This document shows positions 17,677-25,565 of a stretch of 36,413 nt of DNA, in pieces. Each line of letters begins with the position of its first letter. Within the stretch, counting starts at the first letter, position 1. Under the pieces are notes generated by a model. That model was not told the DNA's origin. It did no database searches and was given only the letters and a program-made list of their open reading frames with translations. Source of the DNA: an uncultured archaeon (GTDB lineage: Archaea; Thermoproteota; Nitrososphaeria_A; Caldarchaeales; Calditenuaceae); contig CAKZUF010000042.1 in NCBI GenBank assembly GCA_937921685.1, positions 1 to 36,413 on the forward strand, read 5' to 3'. A program made the translations under genes and the position numbers.

Positions 17677-19776
17677 TTAAAAGTTTAGCACGACTTCTTC
17701 GCGGCTCTGGATCCCGAGGCTCTCGGCTATATATCGGATTGTATGTCTCACCTTTAACCCGCTGAATTGTCTGAGCTGCTGTGCACAGACGCTGCTCTCC
17801 GTTGCAATCTCCATGCAGCCCGTGCCTAGTATGATCTCTGCGACCCTCCGACCTATCTCCGCGCTTATGAGGAAGCCTTCAGCACCCCTCCTCATGCCCC
17901 AGGTTCCGGCAATTCCGCAGCAGCCGTAGTCAACGGTAGCCACGTTCATTCCTATTCTTTTCAGGAGGTCTTCAGAGGGCCTGCCAGGTGATAGGAGCCT
18001 CGAGTGGCATGGGTGGTGGTAGAAGACGTAGGTGTTCGGAGGCTGTCTGGTGCTCGGCGAAAGGGTCTTGGATTCAGCCGCTATTAGGCTTGTAAGCTCC
18101 CAAGTAGACTCTGCAACCCGCCGTGAAGAGGGCGTGTCCAGTATCTTCGGGTAGGCTTCGCGGAGGCAGTAGGCGGCCGTGGGCTCTGAGCAGACAATCC
18201 TCCCACCATTCTCCGCATAGCTCTTCAGCTTCTCGACGTTCTTTTCGGCGACTTTTCTAGCCTTTGAGAGGAATCCATATTGTATTGACGGCATCCCCGA
18301 GCCATACGTTCTGGGGACAGCGACGGTGTATCCCAAGGCCTCTAGGACCCTGACTGCCAGCAGGCCTATGCTCCAGTCCATATAGGCGGCATACGTGTCG
18401 GGGAAATACACGACATCGGCGCTTCTTCTCCTGAGATATTTCTCTCCCAGAATCTCGTATAGGTTGCCTCCCCTGAACCTGTGCATCAGCCTTCGCCTAT
18501 CTATTCCTAGTAGCCCCTCCATCAGTCTTCTCGACACCCTGCTCCCTTGAAGCCAGTTGAAGAGGCGCGGGAGGCGCGAGCCCAGCACCGCGTAAGACTC
18601 ATACATTGTCAGAATCCTCTCTCGTAGAGTTTTTCCGCCCGATGCATGCTTAATCCAAGATATGGTTATGGGGATATCTATCCGGACTGGACAGACGTGT
18701 AGGCATAGGCTGCATGATACACAGTACTTCGCTATCTCAGATGCATCTTTGAGGCCTTTTGTTATGGCTGTCCACGGAACCCCCATCGGGCCCGAGTATA
18801 TGTCTCCGAAGACGTGGCCACCAAGTATGCGGTAGGTTGGGCAGACGTCTAAGCAGGCGGCGCATCTTATGCATCTGAGCGCATCCTTAAGCCACGGATC
18901 ATTGCTCGCGCCTGTGCGCCCATTATCCAAGAGCACCAGATGGTATTCTGGCACCTTGACGTGTCTTGACATTCCGCGGGGGCCTATGACCGTGATGTAG
19001 CTTGTCGCGTCTCTGCCCACAGCGCTGACCGGCAACACCCTCAACACGTTAAAGGCGTCATCCCAAGTCTCGACTATCTTCTCCACACCGGCAATAGAGA
19101 CAATTATTCTCGGCATCGTTGCGACAAGTCTTCCATTCCCCTCGTTAGTTACCAGTACTGCCTGACCCGTCTCGGCAACCACAATGTTAGCACCCGTGAC
19201 CCCCATTTCCGCCCGTTTAAAGTCAGCCCAGAGGTCTTGGCGGAAGAACCTTGTGATAGCCTCAGGCTGTGGCGGAAGGTCGGCCCCCCTCCTCTCCTTA
19301 ACCAGTCTCGCAATCTCCTCCCGGCTTAGGTGGACTGCTGGCGCAATGATGTGAGAAGGCCTCTGCCCCGCTAGCTGAACGATCCTCTCACCAAGGTCTG
19401 TTTCAATGACATCGACCCCTTGGCTGAGTAGCGCGTCGTTTAAGCCTATCTCCTCGGTGGTCATAGACTTTGACTTGATTACACATTTGACCCCCCTGCT
19501 CTCGGCGAGACTAGCTACGTATCTCCGGGCATCCTCAGCTGTTTTTGCAACATAGACGTTTCCCCCCTCCCTCTTGACAGACTCGATGGTTAGCGCGACT
19601 AGCCTCTCAAGATTCTCGACCGACTTTTTCCGCGACTCGAAGACGCCCTCCAAATATTTCTGCTGCAGCCGCGCCATCCCCTCTCTGCTTTTTAGATGCA
19701 TGGCTAGCATGCTGCGCCAGCGCGTCTCGACCTCCCATTTTTTCTCCAAGGCTCCGAGGACTCTAGACCTACTCAT
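17677..19776 (-). CDS. LutB-LutA fusion, lactate utilisation iron-sulfur protein
   Basis: A 699-residue fusion of two subunits that are separate in Bacillus. The N-terminal LUD domain (about 70-290) includes VAETGQAVLVTNEGNGR and is followed by two 4Fe-4S ferredoxin motifs (CxxCxxCxxxCP at 302-313 and 352-363), the LutB layout. The C-terminal part resembles LutA: its second cysteine-rich motif is intact (HHPCHSRLL, then DYGCCGIAGTWG), but where the first CCG should lie the sequence reads TYGSGMPS. LutABC proteins oxidise L-lactate to pyruvate. Start: TTG 19794 is in frame, but ATG 19776 gives a short 8-base overlap with the upstream lutC-like gene and is preferred. Confidence 0.85.
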   Translation of the reverse strand: MSRSRVLGALEKKWEVETRWRSMLAMHLKSREGMARLQQKYLEGVFESRKKSVENLERLVALTIESVKREGGNVYVAKTAEDARRYVASLAESRGVKCVIKSKSMTTEEIGLNDALLSQGVDVIETDLGERIVQLAGQRPSHIIAPAVHLSREEIARLVKERRGADLPPQPEAITRFFRQDLWADFKRAEMGVTGANIVVAETGQAVLVTNEGNGRLVATMPRIIVSIAGVEKIVETWDDAFNVLRVLPVSAVGRDATSYITVIGPRGMSRHVKVPEYHLVLLDNGRTGASNDPWLKDALRCIRCAACLDVCPTYRILGGHVFGDIYSGPMGVPWTAITKGLKDASEIAKYCVSCSLCLHVCPVRIDIPITISWIKHASGGKTLRERILTMYESYAVLGSRLPRLFNWLQGSRVSRRLMEGLLGIDRRRLMHRFRGGNLYEILGEKYLRRRSADVVYFPDTYAAYMDWSIGLLAVRVLEALGYTVAVPRTYGSGMPSIQYGFLSKARKVAEKNVEKLKSYAENGGRIVCSEPTAAYCLREAYPKILDTPSSRRVAESTWELTSLIAAESKTLSPSTRQPPNTYVFYHHPCHSRLLSPGRPSEDLLKRIGMNVATVDYGCCGIAGTWGMRRGAEGFLISAEIGRRVAEIILGTGCMEIATESSVCAQQLRQFSGLKVRHTIRYIAESLGIQSREEVVLNF

Positions 19777-20374
19777 CGAGCTCGAGCCCCGCAACTATAC
19801 AGCCGCACCCAACAGGGCCGTGGACACCTACTACGTGTGTCAGCTCTATGTCTGAAGTGCTGCTGGGGCCTGATATTATTGCTATCCCTCCAGGCCTGGT
19901 CTGCCGTATTAGATGTGCGAGCATCCAGTAGTCTTGGAGGATTTCGCCCATCTCCAAGAGCGCGACAGAGTACTCTGGTATGAGCGATGCGAGGTTTGAC
20001 GCCCAGTTATCAAATATGACGAGCCCACCAGTCTCCTTAATTCCGGCGTTTGCGCGGAAGACGCCGAGAGAACCTGTTCTAAGCTCTTCAATCTCCATCT
20101 CCACTCCACCAATCTCCAAAACCATGTACTCCCTCCCCGTAAACTCGCCGCGAATCCTCTCTGCCAACTGTTTAGAAAGCCCACCCAAGACAATCTTTCT
20201 CACACCCCAGCCCGAGGCCCAATCGGCCAGCACAGATACGAGGGCTTCTACGCTCTGAACATGTGCAACTTGAAAACCGTTCATTCTACACTTCTCCAAG
20301 AACTTCTCCACATCGAGCCGCGCTCCAGCCCCGACCAACTCTTCCTCACGCTCCGTGTTGTTTCTCACTGCCAA
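19769..20374 (-). CDS. LutC-like LUD domain protein
   Basis: A protein of about 201 residues with the LUD (DUF162) fold. The C-terminal signature is GPSSTSDIELTHVVGVHGP, and an internal LGVFRANAGIKETG block resembles LutC and the LUD domain of LutB. It is the first gene of the lut unit and overlaps the next one by 8 bases. The frame stays open to an ATG at 20446, but that lies inside the divergent gene and upstream of the only good TATA element (20399-20406). I therefore place the start at TTG 20374, about 28 bases after that element; GTG 20368 is equally possible. Confidence 0.8.
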   Translation of the reverse strand: MAVRNNTEREEELVGAGARLDVEKFLEKCRMNGFQVAHVQSVEALVSVLADWASGWGVRKIVLGGLSKQLAERIRGEFTGREYMVLEIGGVEMEIEELRTGSLGVFRANAGIKETGGLVIFDNWASNLASLIPEYSVALLEMGEILQDYWMLAHLIRQTRPGGIAIISGPSSTSDIELTHVVGVHGPVGCGCIVAGLELDE

Positions 20375-20398
20375 CCGTTGGGGACTTGCTTTGGAAAG

Positions 20399-20406
20399 AA
20401 TATATA
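20399..20406. promoter_or_regulatory. TATA element shared by two divergent genes
   Basis: AATATATA, near-palindromic, sits about 30 bases before the ATG at 20433 on the plus strand and about 28 bases before the TTG at 20374 on the minus strand. It could direct leaderless transcripts both ways and so link lactate genes with the sugar isomerase/dehydrogenase pair. Confidence 0.45.
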
Positions 20407-20432
20407 CCCTCCTCACAGTCATTATATTTGCT

Positions 20433-21395
20433 ATGAAGCTAGGCATTTTTACTGTTCTTTTTAACGAGGAGCCGCTCGAGAAGGTCTTGAGGTATGTGTC
20501 AGGCTTGGGCTATGAGGCTGTTGAGCTTGCGGCCTGGCGCGGGAGCAATCACCTAAACATTGAGAAGGTGTTGAATGGTGGTGCGCAGGAGGTTAAGAGG
20601 CTTGTAGAGAAGTACAACATGACCATCTCAGGCATCTCAAACCACTTGGAGGGGCAGCTGATACTCGGCCCCCACGACGCCTCGACTGACGCCTTCTTCA
20701 AGGGCTCGCCTGAGGAGAAGATCAAGTATGGTATTGAGAGGATGAAGAAGACTGCCGAGGCCGCGAAGCTGCTAGATGTCAGTGTCGTGAACGGGTTTAT
20801 TGGTTGTCCGAACTGGGGCGCCTGGTATATCTTCCCAGCCGAATATGAGAGGATCTACGAGGGGTATTTCACCCTCTTCGCGGAGCGTTGGGGAGAGGTC
20901 TTAGACCATTTCGCAGCCAACGGCGTCAAGTTTGCCCACGAGGTCCATCCACAGGAGGTCGTCTACAACATCGAGACCGCAGAGCAGGCGATAAAGGTGT
21001 TGAATGGTAAGAAGGAGTTTGGATTCAACTTCGACCCAAGCCACCTTGTCTGGCAGCTCATAGACCCTGTGGTCTTCATCAAGCGGCTAGGCGACAGGAT
21101 ATACCACAGCCACGCGAAGGACGGCGAGCTTGTGAAGGAGAACCTGCCAGTCTCCGGCTCCATCCCGACAGGTTCTTGGACAAGGCCCACGCGGGGGTTC
21201 CGCTTCAGGATTCCTGGCTGGGGGGACGTCCCCTGGAAGAGAGTTATCACTGCACTAGCTGAAGTGGGCTACGACCACGTCCTAAGCTATGAGCATGAGG
21301 ACCCGGTGATGAGTAGGGAGGACGGTGTCGAGAAGACCGCAGCCTTCCTAAAGCCACTACTCATCAAGAAGCGGCTGGAGAAGGTCTGGTGGTAG
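20433..21395 (+). CDS. Sugar phosphate isomerase/epimerase (xylose isomerase-like TIM barrel)
   Basis: A 320-residue TIM-barrel protein of the AP-endonuclease 2/xylose isomerase-like superfamily. It has the typical start (MKLGIFTVLFNEEPLEKVLRY, GYEAVELA) and the metal-ligand motifs FAHEVHP, NFDPSHLVWQ and YHSHAKDGE, then SYEHEDP. Members isomerise or epimerise sugars and inositol derivatives. I use ATG 20433 because it follows a TATA box by about 30 bases; an upstream ATG (20355) in frame would lie before that box. It is followed after 18 bases by a Gfo/Idh dehydrogenase, a common pairing in sugar or cyclitol catabolism. Substrate unknown. Confidence 0.88.
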   Translation: MKLGIFTVLFNEEPLEKVLRYVSGLGYEAVELAAWRGSNHLNIEKVLNGGAQEVKRLVEKYNMTISGISNHLEGQLILGPHDASTDAFFKGSPEEKIKYGIERMKKTAEAAKLLDVSVVNGFIGCPNWGAWYIFPAEYERIYEGYFTLFAERWGEVLDHFAANGVKFAHEVHPQEVVYNIETAEQAIKVLNGKKEFGFNFDPSHLVWQLIDPVVFIKRLGDRIYHSHAKDGELVKENLPVSGSIPTGSWTRPTRGFRFRIPGWGDVPWKRVITALAEVGYDHVLSYEHEDPVMSREDGVEKTAAFLKPLLIKKRLEKVWW

Positions 21396-21413
21396 TCAGG
21401 AGAGTGGTTGGGA

Positions 21414-22553
21414 ATGGTTAGGGAGATAGGCGTGGGCATGCTGGGCTACGCCTTCATGGGCAAGGCGCACAGCAATGCCTTCATCAAGATGCCGAGGATG
21501 ATGCAGCAGATCCCCGCCATCCCGAAGCTCGTAGCAATCTATGGGCGGACTGAGCCGCAGGTAAAGGCCGCGGCTGAGCGTTTCGGATACAAGCGATACT
21601 ACACCGACTGGCGTAGGCTAGTACAGGATGCTGAAGTCGAGCTAGTTGACAACGGGCTTCCAAACAACTTGCATAAGGATCCATGCATTGAGGCAGCTGA
21701 GCGCGGCAAGCACATCCTCTGCGAAAAGCCACTGGCCATGAACGCGAAAGAGGCGGAGGAGATGTATAGGGCGGTTGAAAAGGCCGGCGTCAAACACATG
21801 GTAGCGTTCAACTACAGGTTCGTACCCGCAATAGTGCTGGCTAAACGACTAATCGAGAGAGGCGTGATAGGAAAGGTCCTCCAGTTCAGGGGAGCGTATC
21901 TCCAGGACTGGATTATGGACCCCTCCTTCCCACTCGTCTGGAGGCTTAGGAGAGAGGTGGCTGGCAGCGGCGCGCTCGGAGACCTCGGCTCCCACGTGTT
22001 TGACCTAGCCCGCTACTTGGTGGGTGAGGTTGAGGCGGTGATGGGGCTGGCCAAGACCTTCATAGAGGAGAGACCGCTTCCCGAGGACCCCTCACAGAAA
22101 GGCAGGGTCACTGTAGACGACGCTTTCATATCCCTCGTCAAGTTCAGGAATGGCGCTATAGGCTCTGTGGAGGCGACCAGGTTCGGGGCTGGCTGCAAGA
22201 ACCTACTCAGGGTGGAGATCCACGGCTCTGAGGGAACCCTCGTGTTCAACTTGGAGAGGCTTAACGAGCTTGAACTGTTCGAGAGAAAGGGTGATGCGGA
22301 GACGCAGGGGTATAAGAGGATACTTGTTACGGAGCAGGCACACCCCTACATCGCCAACTGGTGGCCTCCGGGACACATAATCGGCTGGGAGCACACCTTC
22401 GTCCACGAAATACACCACTTCATCGACTGCATAGTGAATGACAAGCCGGTAGCGCCGATGGGCGCCACATTCCTCGACGGCCTCAAGAACAACCAGATAC
22501 TCGACGCGGTATTGAGATCCGCGGAGACTGGCCGCTGGGAGCAAATACCTTGA
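21414..22553 (+). CDS. Gfo/Idh/MocA family oxidoreductase
   Basis: A 379-residue NAD(P)-dependent dehydrogenase with the Rossmann motif GVGMLGYAFMGKAHSNA, the catalytic-type motif CEKPLAMN, then FNYRFVPA and the C-terminal GSGALGDLGSHVFDLARYL segment. It forms an operon with the isomerase/epimerase just upstream. The two probably interconvert and oxidise the same sugar or cyclitol. The ATG at 21414 is preferred; an in-frame TTG at 21408 lies 5 bases after an AGGAG and could be the start instead, adding two residues. It is closer to glucose-fructose oxidoreductase/inositol dehydrogenase types than the two dehydrogenases at 7973-10055 are. Confidence 0.9.
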   Translation: MVREIGVGMLGYAFMGKAHSNAFIKMPRMMQQIPAIPKLVAIYGRTEPQVKAAAERFGYKRYYTDWRRLVQDAEVELVDNGLPNNLHKDPCIEAAERGKHILCEKPLAMNAKEAEEMYRAVEKAGVKHMVAFNYRFVPAIVLAKRLIERGVIGKVLQFRGAYLQDWIMDPSFPLVWRLRREVAGSGALGDLGSHVFDLARYLVGEVEAVMGLAKTFIEERPLPEDPSQKGRVTVDDAFISLVKFRNGAIGSVEATRFGAGCKNLLRVEIHGSEGTLVFNLERLNELELFERKGDAETQGYKRILVTEQAHPYIANWWPPGHIIGWEHTFVHEIHHFIDCIVNDKPVAPMGATFLDGLKNNQILDAVLRSAETGRWEQIP

Positions 22554-22588
22554 AAGCGACAGAACACTACAATCTACAGCTTATCTGG

Positions 22589-22634
22589 CTAGGATAGTCC
22601 TAGAGCTCCTTAGGAGTTGCTGGCTATCCGCTAG
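22589..22634. repeat. Imperfect nested inverted repeat (hairpin)
   Basis: CTAGGATAG (22589) pairs with CTATCC-CTAG around 22624-22634, one arm having two extra bases, and encloses a smaller CTCCT-T-AGGAG palindrome. It lies 36 bases after the dehydrogenase stop. It could act as an RNA structure at the 3' end of that mRNA. There is no T-run typical of a terminator. Confidence 0.45.
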
Positions 22635-22671
22635 TCTATCACGCCCGATAAATCCCTTAATTTCCCCTTCC

Positions 22672-23032
22672 ACCATTGCTGATACGCCCTCGACTGGCGA
22701 GGCGCTTAACAGCCTCCATCATCCTCCGGATTATAGTTGGGGCCAGCCCTGTGGCAGTGATTAGACGAGAGTTGGAGAAGTTCTGAGGGGATAGGCTACA
22801 AAGTGTTAAGGTTTGTGAGACTCTCGCGGATATCGGGTTTGGGAAGGAGGACATACTCATAGTTGTTGGTGACGACAGGGATGTTCTGTAGACGCTGCAC
22901 ACAGTAAGCGACAGGGATGTGAGATTAGTCAACATACTGGTCTCTAAGAGGATTCTCGCCGTGGACCACTCACAAGAGATGCGAGACAGAAGATATATTA
23001 TATTCCGGAAAGCAATCAGGCTGGAGAGCTGA
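22672..23032 (+). pseudogene. Probable remnant of a protein gene with two in-frame stops
   Basis: The 500 bases between the dehydrogenase and the flavin reductase lack an intact gene. One plus-strand frame still reads like protein: about 40 residues ending SPVAVIRRELEKF, a TGA near 22785, then a segment containing VCETLADIGFGKEDILIVVGDD, a TAG near 22892, and HTVSDRDVRLVNILVSKRILAVDHSQEMRD up to a TGA at 23030-23032. The alternation of hydrophobic strands and charged turns suggests a former alpha/beta protein. The frame uses codons like its neighbours. I do not recognise the family. Alternatives are non-coding DNA with a chance frame, or sequencing errors at the two stops. Confidence 0.4.
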
Positions 23033-23041
23033 AAACAATAG

Positions 23042-23048
23042 GGTGGAG
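23042..23048 (+). promoter_or_regulatory. Ribosome binding site for a TTG start
   Basis: GGTGGAG, 5 bases before the TTG at 23054, pairs well with the 16S tail and supports the non-ATG start. Confidence 0.5.
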
Positions 23049-23053
23049 AAGTA

Positions 23054-23560
23054 TTGGATGTGGGGCAGAGAGATCTTGCCGCTAGGCAGGATGGTCTAAA
23101 AGCGTTCATGAGGCTATATCCTCAGGGCGTGACGGTTGTCACGACTTGGGTCGGCGGCCGAGCCTATGGCATGACTGTCAGCTCCTTCACCTCAGTCTCT
23201 ATGGACCCGCCACTCGTCTTGATGGCAATTGACAGGTCGGCCCACTCCTACAAGGCCTTCAAAGAGGCCCAGATATTTGCGATACACCTCCTATCCAGCG
23301 GTCAAGAACAGCTGAGCGAGTTATTCGCCGGTAGAAAGAAAAACCATGACAAATTTCAGGGAGTTAATTATGAGGAGGGGCCTGAAAAAGTCCCACTCCT
23401 CCGCGACACTCCAGCATACTTGGTCTGCAGGAGATTCAGGATTTACGAAGCCGGGGACCACGACCTGATACTCTGTGAAGTTTTAGACGTTGTTATAAGG
23501 AGGCCGGACCTCAAACCGCTAGTATATCGGAACAGGACATATACTACTGTCGCTAGCTGA
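23054..23560 (+). CDS. Flavin reductase-like FMN-binding protein
   Basis: A 168-residue split-barrel flavoprotein of the flavin reductase domain family (HpaC/DIM6). The N-terminal FMRLYPQGVTVVTTW and GMTVSSFTSVSMDPPLVLMAIDR segments are the FMN-binding core, and the C-terminal DHDLILCEVLDV strand contains the GDH motif typical of the group (AGDHDLI). Such proteins reduce flavin with NAD(P)H, often for a partner monooxygenase, but no partner is adjacent. The start is TTG 23054, backed by a good Shine-Dalgarno site. It stands alone between a probable gene remnant and the Urm1-like gene. Confidence 0.9.
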   Translation: MDVGQRDLAARQDGLKAFMRLYPQGVTVVTTWVGGRAYGMTVSSFTSVSMDPPLVLMAIDRSAHSYKAFKEAQIFAIHLLSSGQEQLSELFAGRKKNHDKFQGVNYEEGPEKVPLLRDTPAYLVCRRFRIYEAGDHDLILCEVLDVVIRRPDLKPLVYRNRTYTTVAS

Positions 23561-23681
23561 GGTAAAGTCTAAATCAACGCTTAGCGAATATCTCCTATGT
23601 GATGAGACCGACCTGCGCTGAGGGCTTCCCGCCCGATGAAGAGCATGTCTCCTCTCTGAGATTTTTAGGGTGTAGTGCGTC

Positions 23682-23954
23682 TTGATAGTACAACTCTATG
23701 GACATCTCCGCACAGAGGCGGGGAACCGGCTCATCGAAGTTAGGCTGGTTGAGAGGATGCCGCTTAAAGCTGCTTTAAAACTCCTCCCCGAAACAGTGAG
23801 ACGCCAAGTCCTAGATGAGGGTGGAGAAATTAGGCCGGGGCTCCTGATACTTGTAAACGATGTGGACGCACGCTCAGTCTACCGGTACGAGGTGGAGGTA
23901 TCAGACGATGATAGGATCGCTATCGTCCCGATGATCCATGGCGGCTGTGATTAG
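23682..23954 (+). CDS. Urm1/MoaD-like ubiquitin-fold protein ending GGCD
   Basis: A 90-residue beta-grasp protein. The second half, RPGLLILVNDVDARSVYRYEVEVSDDDRIAIVPMIHGG, is the classic MoaD/ThiS/Urm1 pattern (LVN near the middle and PxIHGG at the end). Proteins of this kind are activated at a C-terminal Gly-Gly by an E1-like enzyme and then donate sulfur (molybdopterin, tRNA thiolation) or are attached to lysines as archaeal modifiers. Here two residues, Cys-Asp, follow the Gly-Gly, so the tail would need trimming first. The start is TTG at 23682, with GGGTG about 10 bases upstream. Its last 17 bases overlap the Cgi121 gene, implying coupled translation. Which pathway it serves is unknown. 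Confidence 0.85.
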   Translation: MIVQLYGHLRTEAGNRLIEVRLVERMPLKAALKLLPETVRRQVLDEGGEIRPGLLILVNDVDARSVYRYEVEVSDDDRIAIVPMIHGGCD

Positions 23955-24486
23955 GTCCAGCTACGGACCATACAGGTTTGCGGCAGCATTGATAACAGGC
24001 GTTAGGAGGGATCCATTGAAACTGCTGGACGAGATACGTCTCAGCGGCCTGTCGGGAATACAGTTCTGCAGGCCGGATATAGTTGTATCAGAGCGCCACC
24101 TAGTCGCAGCATTCGCAGCCGCAGCCACAACCACCCTATCTGGAACAGCGAGGTCTAAGCGGATCGAGGTCGAGTTTCTCCTAAGACTCTCGTGCCAGAG
24201 GCAGATTCAAGACGCCCTTAAAGTTGCAGGCCTCAGAGGCGACGAGGACAAAATAGTCGCAGCAGCAATAACCACAGTCGACACGGACCCGGAGACACTA
24301 CTCTATAAAACAGCCGAGGAGCTAGGCGGGATTATCGAGCCTTTCAGACAGACAATATCCCCAGCAGTCCTAATGGAAATCTACAACATAAGTAGAGAGC
24401 AGTTGGAGGCTGTTCCAGCATCCGGCCTAACGGATCCTCTAGAACTTCTTGTAATAGAGAAGATTGTCTCAAGCTATGTCGAGTGA
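23938..24486 (+). CDS. cgi121: KEOPS complex subunit Cgi121
   Basis: A 182-residue protein matching Cgi121, the subunit that carries tRNA to the KEOPS complex for N6-threonylcarbamoyladenosine formation at A37. Typical segments are AALITGVRRDPLKLLDEI, IQFCRPDIVVSERHLVAAFAAA and EVEFLLRLSCQRQIQDALKVAGLRGDED. Archaeal Cgi121 is usually near 150 residues; this one has about 50 extra C-terminal residues (PAVLMEIYNISREQLEAVP onward) that may form added helices. The ATG lies inside the Gly-Gly codons of the upstream Urm1-like gene, a 17-base overlap. Other KEOPS genes (Kae1, Bud32, Pcc1) are not in the window. Confidence 0.82.
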   Translation: MAAVIRSSYGPYRFAAALITGVRRDPLKLLDEIRLSGLSGIQFCRPDIVVSERHLVAAFAAAATTTLSGTARSKRIEVEFLLRLSCQRQIQDALKVAGLRGDEDKIVAAAITTVDTDPETLLYKTAEELGGIIEPFRQTISPAVLMEIYNISREQLEAVPASGLTDPLELLVIEKIVSSYVE

Positions 24487-24590
24487 AGAGCAATTCCTTC
24501 TTTCTCAGCCGGTAAAAGGTGAAAGTTGATATGCCGGAAAATGATTAGAAAACCTTAATAACAACTATACAATAGTTTAATTAGGCTGGC

Positions 24591-25547
24591 TTGTCTCAAA
24601 GCCACGCCTCGAGCAGCTTCGCCATACTTCAACGCGTAATTCTGGGGCCAAGACAGCGATTCTTGCTGAAGCTGAGCTTTATGAGATGCAGTAAATGTAG
24701 AGAAAGACCGATAGACATTCTTTTTGACGAGTACCTGTCAAGGAAGAGGGGGAAATGTGCGAGATGTGTTTTTACAGTATCAATCCTTGACTCCCTAATC
24801 CGCTTGGCTATGAGGGCTATGAGAGTGGACATGGAGGCCTTTAAGAAAGCCATAACGATCCCCTACTGGAGGAGGGGAATCATAGCGGCAATTAAGGGCG
24901 TGGCATACTTTGGGGCGCGAAGACCCATAGTAACTGGCGCCCCACTCTTCGTGGTCTGGAATTTCACGAATAGGTGCAATTTGAGGTGTAGGCATTGCTA
25001 TCAGAATGCAGGAAGCCCCCTACCTAACGAGTTAAACACGGCTGAGGCCATCAGGGTAGTAAAAGAGCTATCAGACTTCGATGTACCATCCATAGCGTTC
25101 GCGGGAGGCGAGCCGCTTATCAGAAGGGATTTCTTCACTGTCGCCGAATATGCGCGAGAGTGTGGAATGTATGTGTCGGTGGCTACTAATGGTGTATTGA
25201 TAAGCAGAGAGGTCGCTAAAAGACTGTCTAAAATAGTGCATTATGTAGAGGTGAGTATAGACGGGTCAACACCTGAGCTCCACGACGCTTTCAGAGGGGT
25301 GAGGGGCAGCTGGGATAGGGCGATAGCGGCGGTGAACTACCTCGTGGACGAGGGTGTGACAGTCGGCATTGCAACTACTGCAACGAGAAGTAACCTTGCC
25401 GAGGTCTACGAGATAATAGACCTTGCGGAGCAGTTAAACGCGGACTTCTTCATATGCTTCAACTTTATACCCACGGGGAGGGGGAAAGAGATATTAGAGT
25501 CAGACCTTACCCCACTTGAAAGAGAGGAGCTGCTGAAGAACCTATAA
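24591..25547 (+). CDS. Radical SAM/SPASM protein, N-terminal part, cut by in-frame TAA
   Basis: A 318-residue N-terminal part of a radical SAM enzyme. A possible zinc-binding set, C33-x2-C36 and C56-x2-C59, comes first. Then the radical SAM core has CNLRCRHC (Cys129, 133, 136) for the 4Fe-4S cluster, AGGEPLI, ATNG and SIDG. Reading stops at TAA 25545-25547, exactly where relatives continue into the SPASM domain. The next 18 bases are in the same frame and lead into the ATG at 25566. The whole looks like one gene, 24591-26063, with one nonsense codon. The TTG start at 24591 is uncertain; ATG 24681 (Met31) is an alternative. The core resembles AhbD-type and peptide-modifying SPASM enzymes; the reaction is unknown. 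Confidence 0.8.
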   Translation: MSQSHASSSFAILQRVILGPRQRFLLKLSFMRCSKCRERPIDILFDEYLSRKRGKCARCVFTVSILDSLIRLAMRAMRVDMEAFKKAITIPYWRRGIIAAIKGVAYFGARRPIVTGAPLFVVWNFTNRCNLRCRHCYQNAGSPLPNELNTAEAIRVVKELSDFDVPSIAFAGGEPLIRRDFFTVAEYARECGMYVSVATNGVLISREVAKRLSKIVHYVEVSIDGSTPELHDAFRGVRGSWDRAIAAVNYLVDEGVTVGIATTATRSNLAEVYEIIDLAEQLNADFFICFNFIPTGRGKEILESDLTPLEREELLKNL

Positions 25548-25565
25548 AGACGGCTTATCCAGAGT

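Noticed and set aside
22657..23109. Minus-strand 150-residue frame
   Set aside because: Ser/Leu-rich low-complexity translation, runs into the flavin reductase gene and mirrors the plus-strand remnant.
25545..25547. Recoded stop as pyrrolysine or selenocysteine
   Set aside because: Those use TAG and TGA; this is TAA, and no insertion element is seen.
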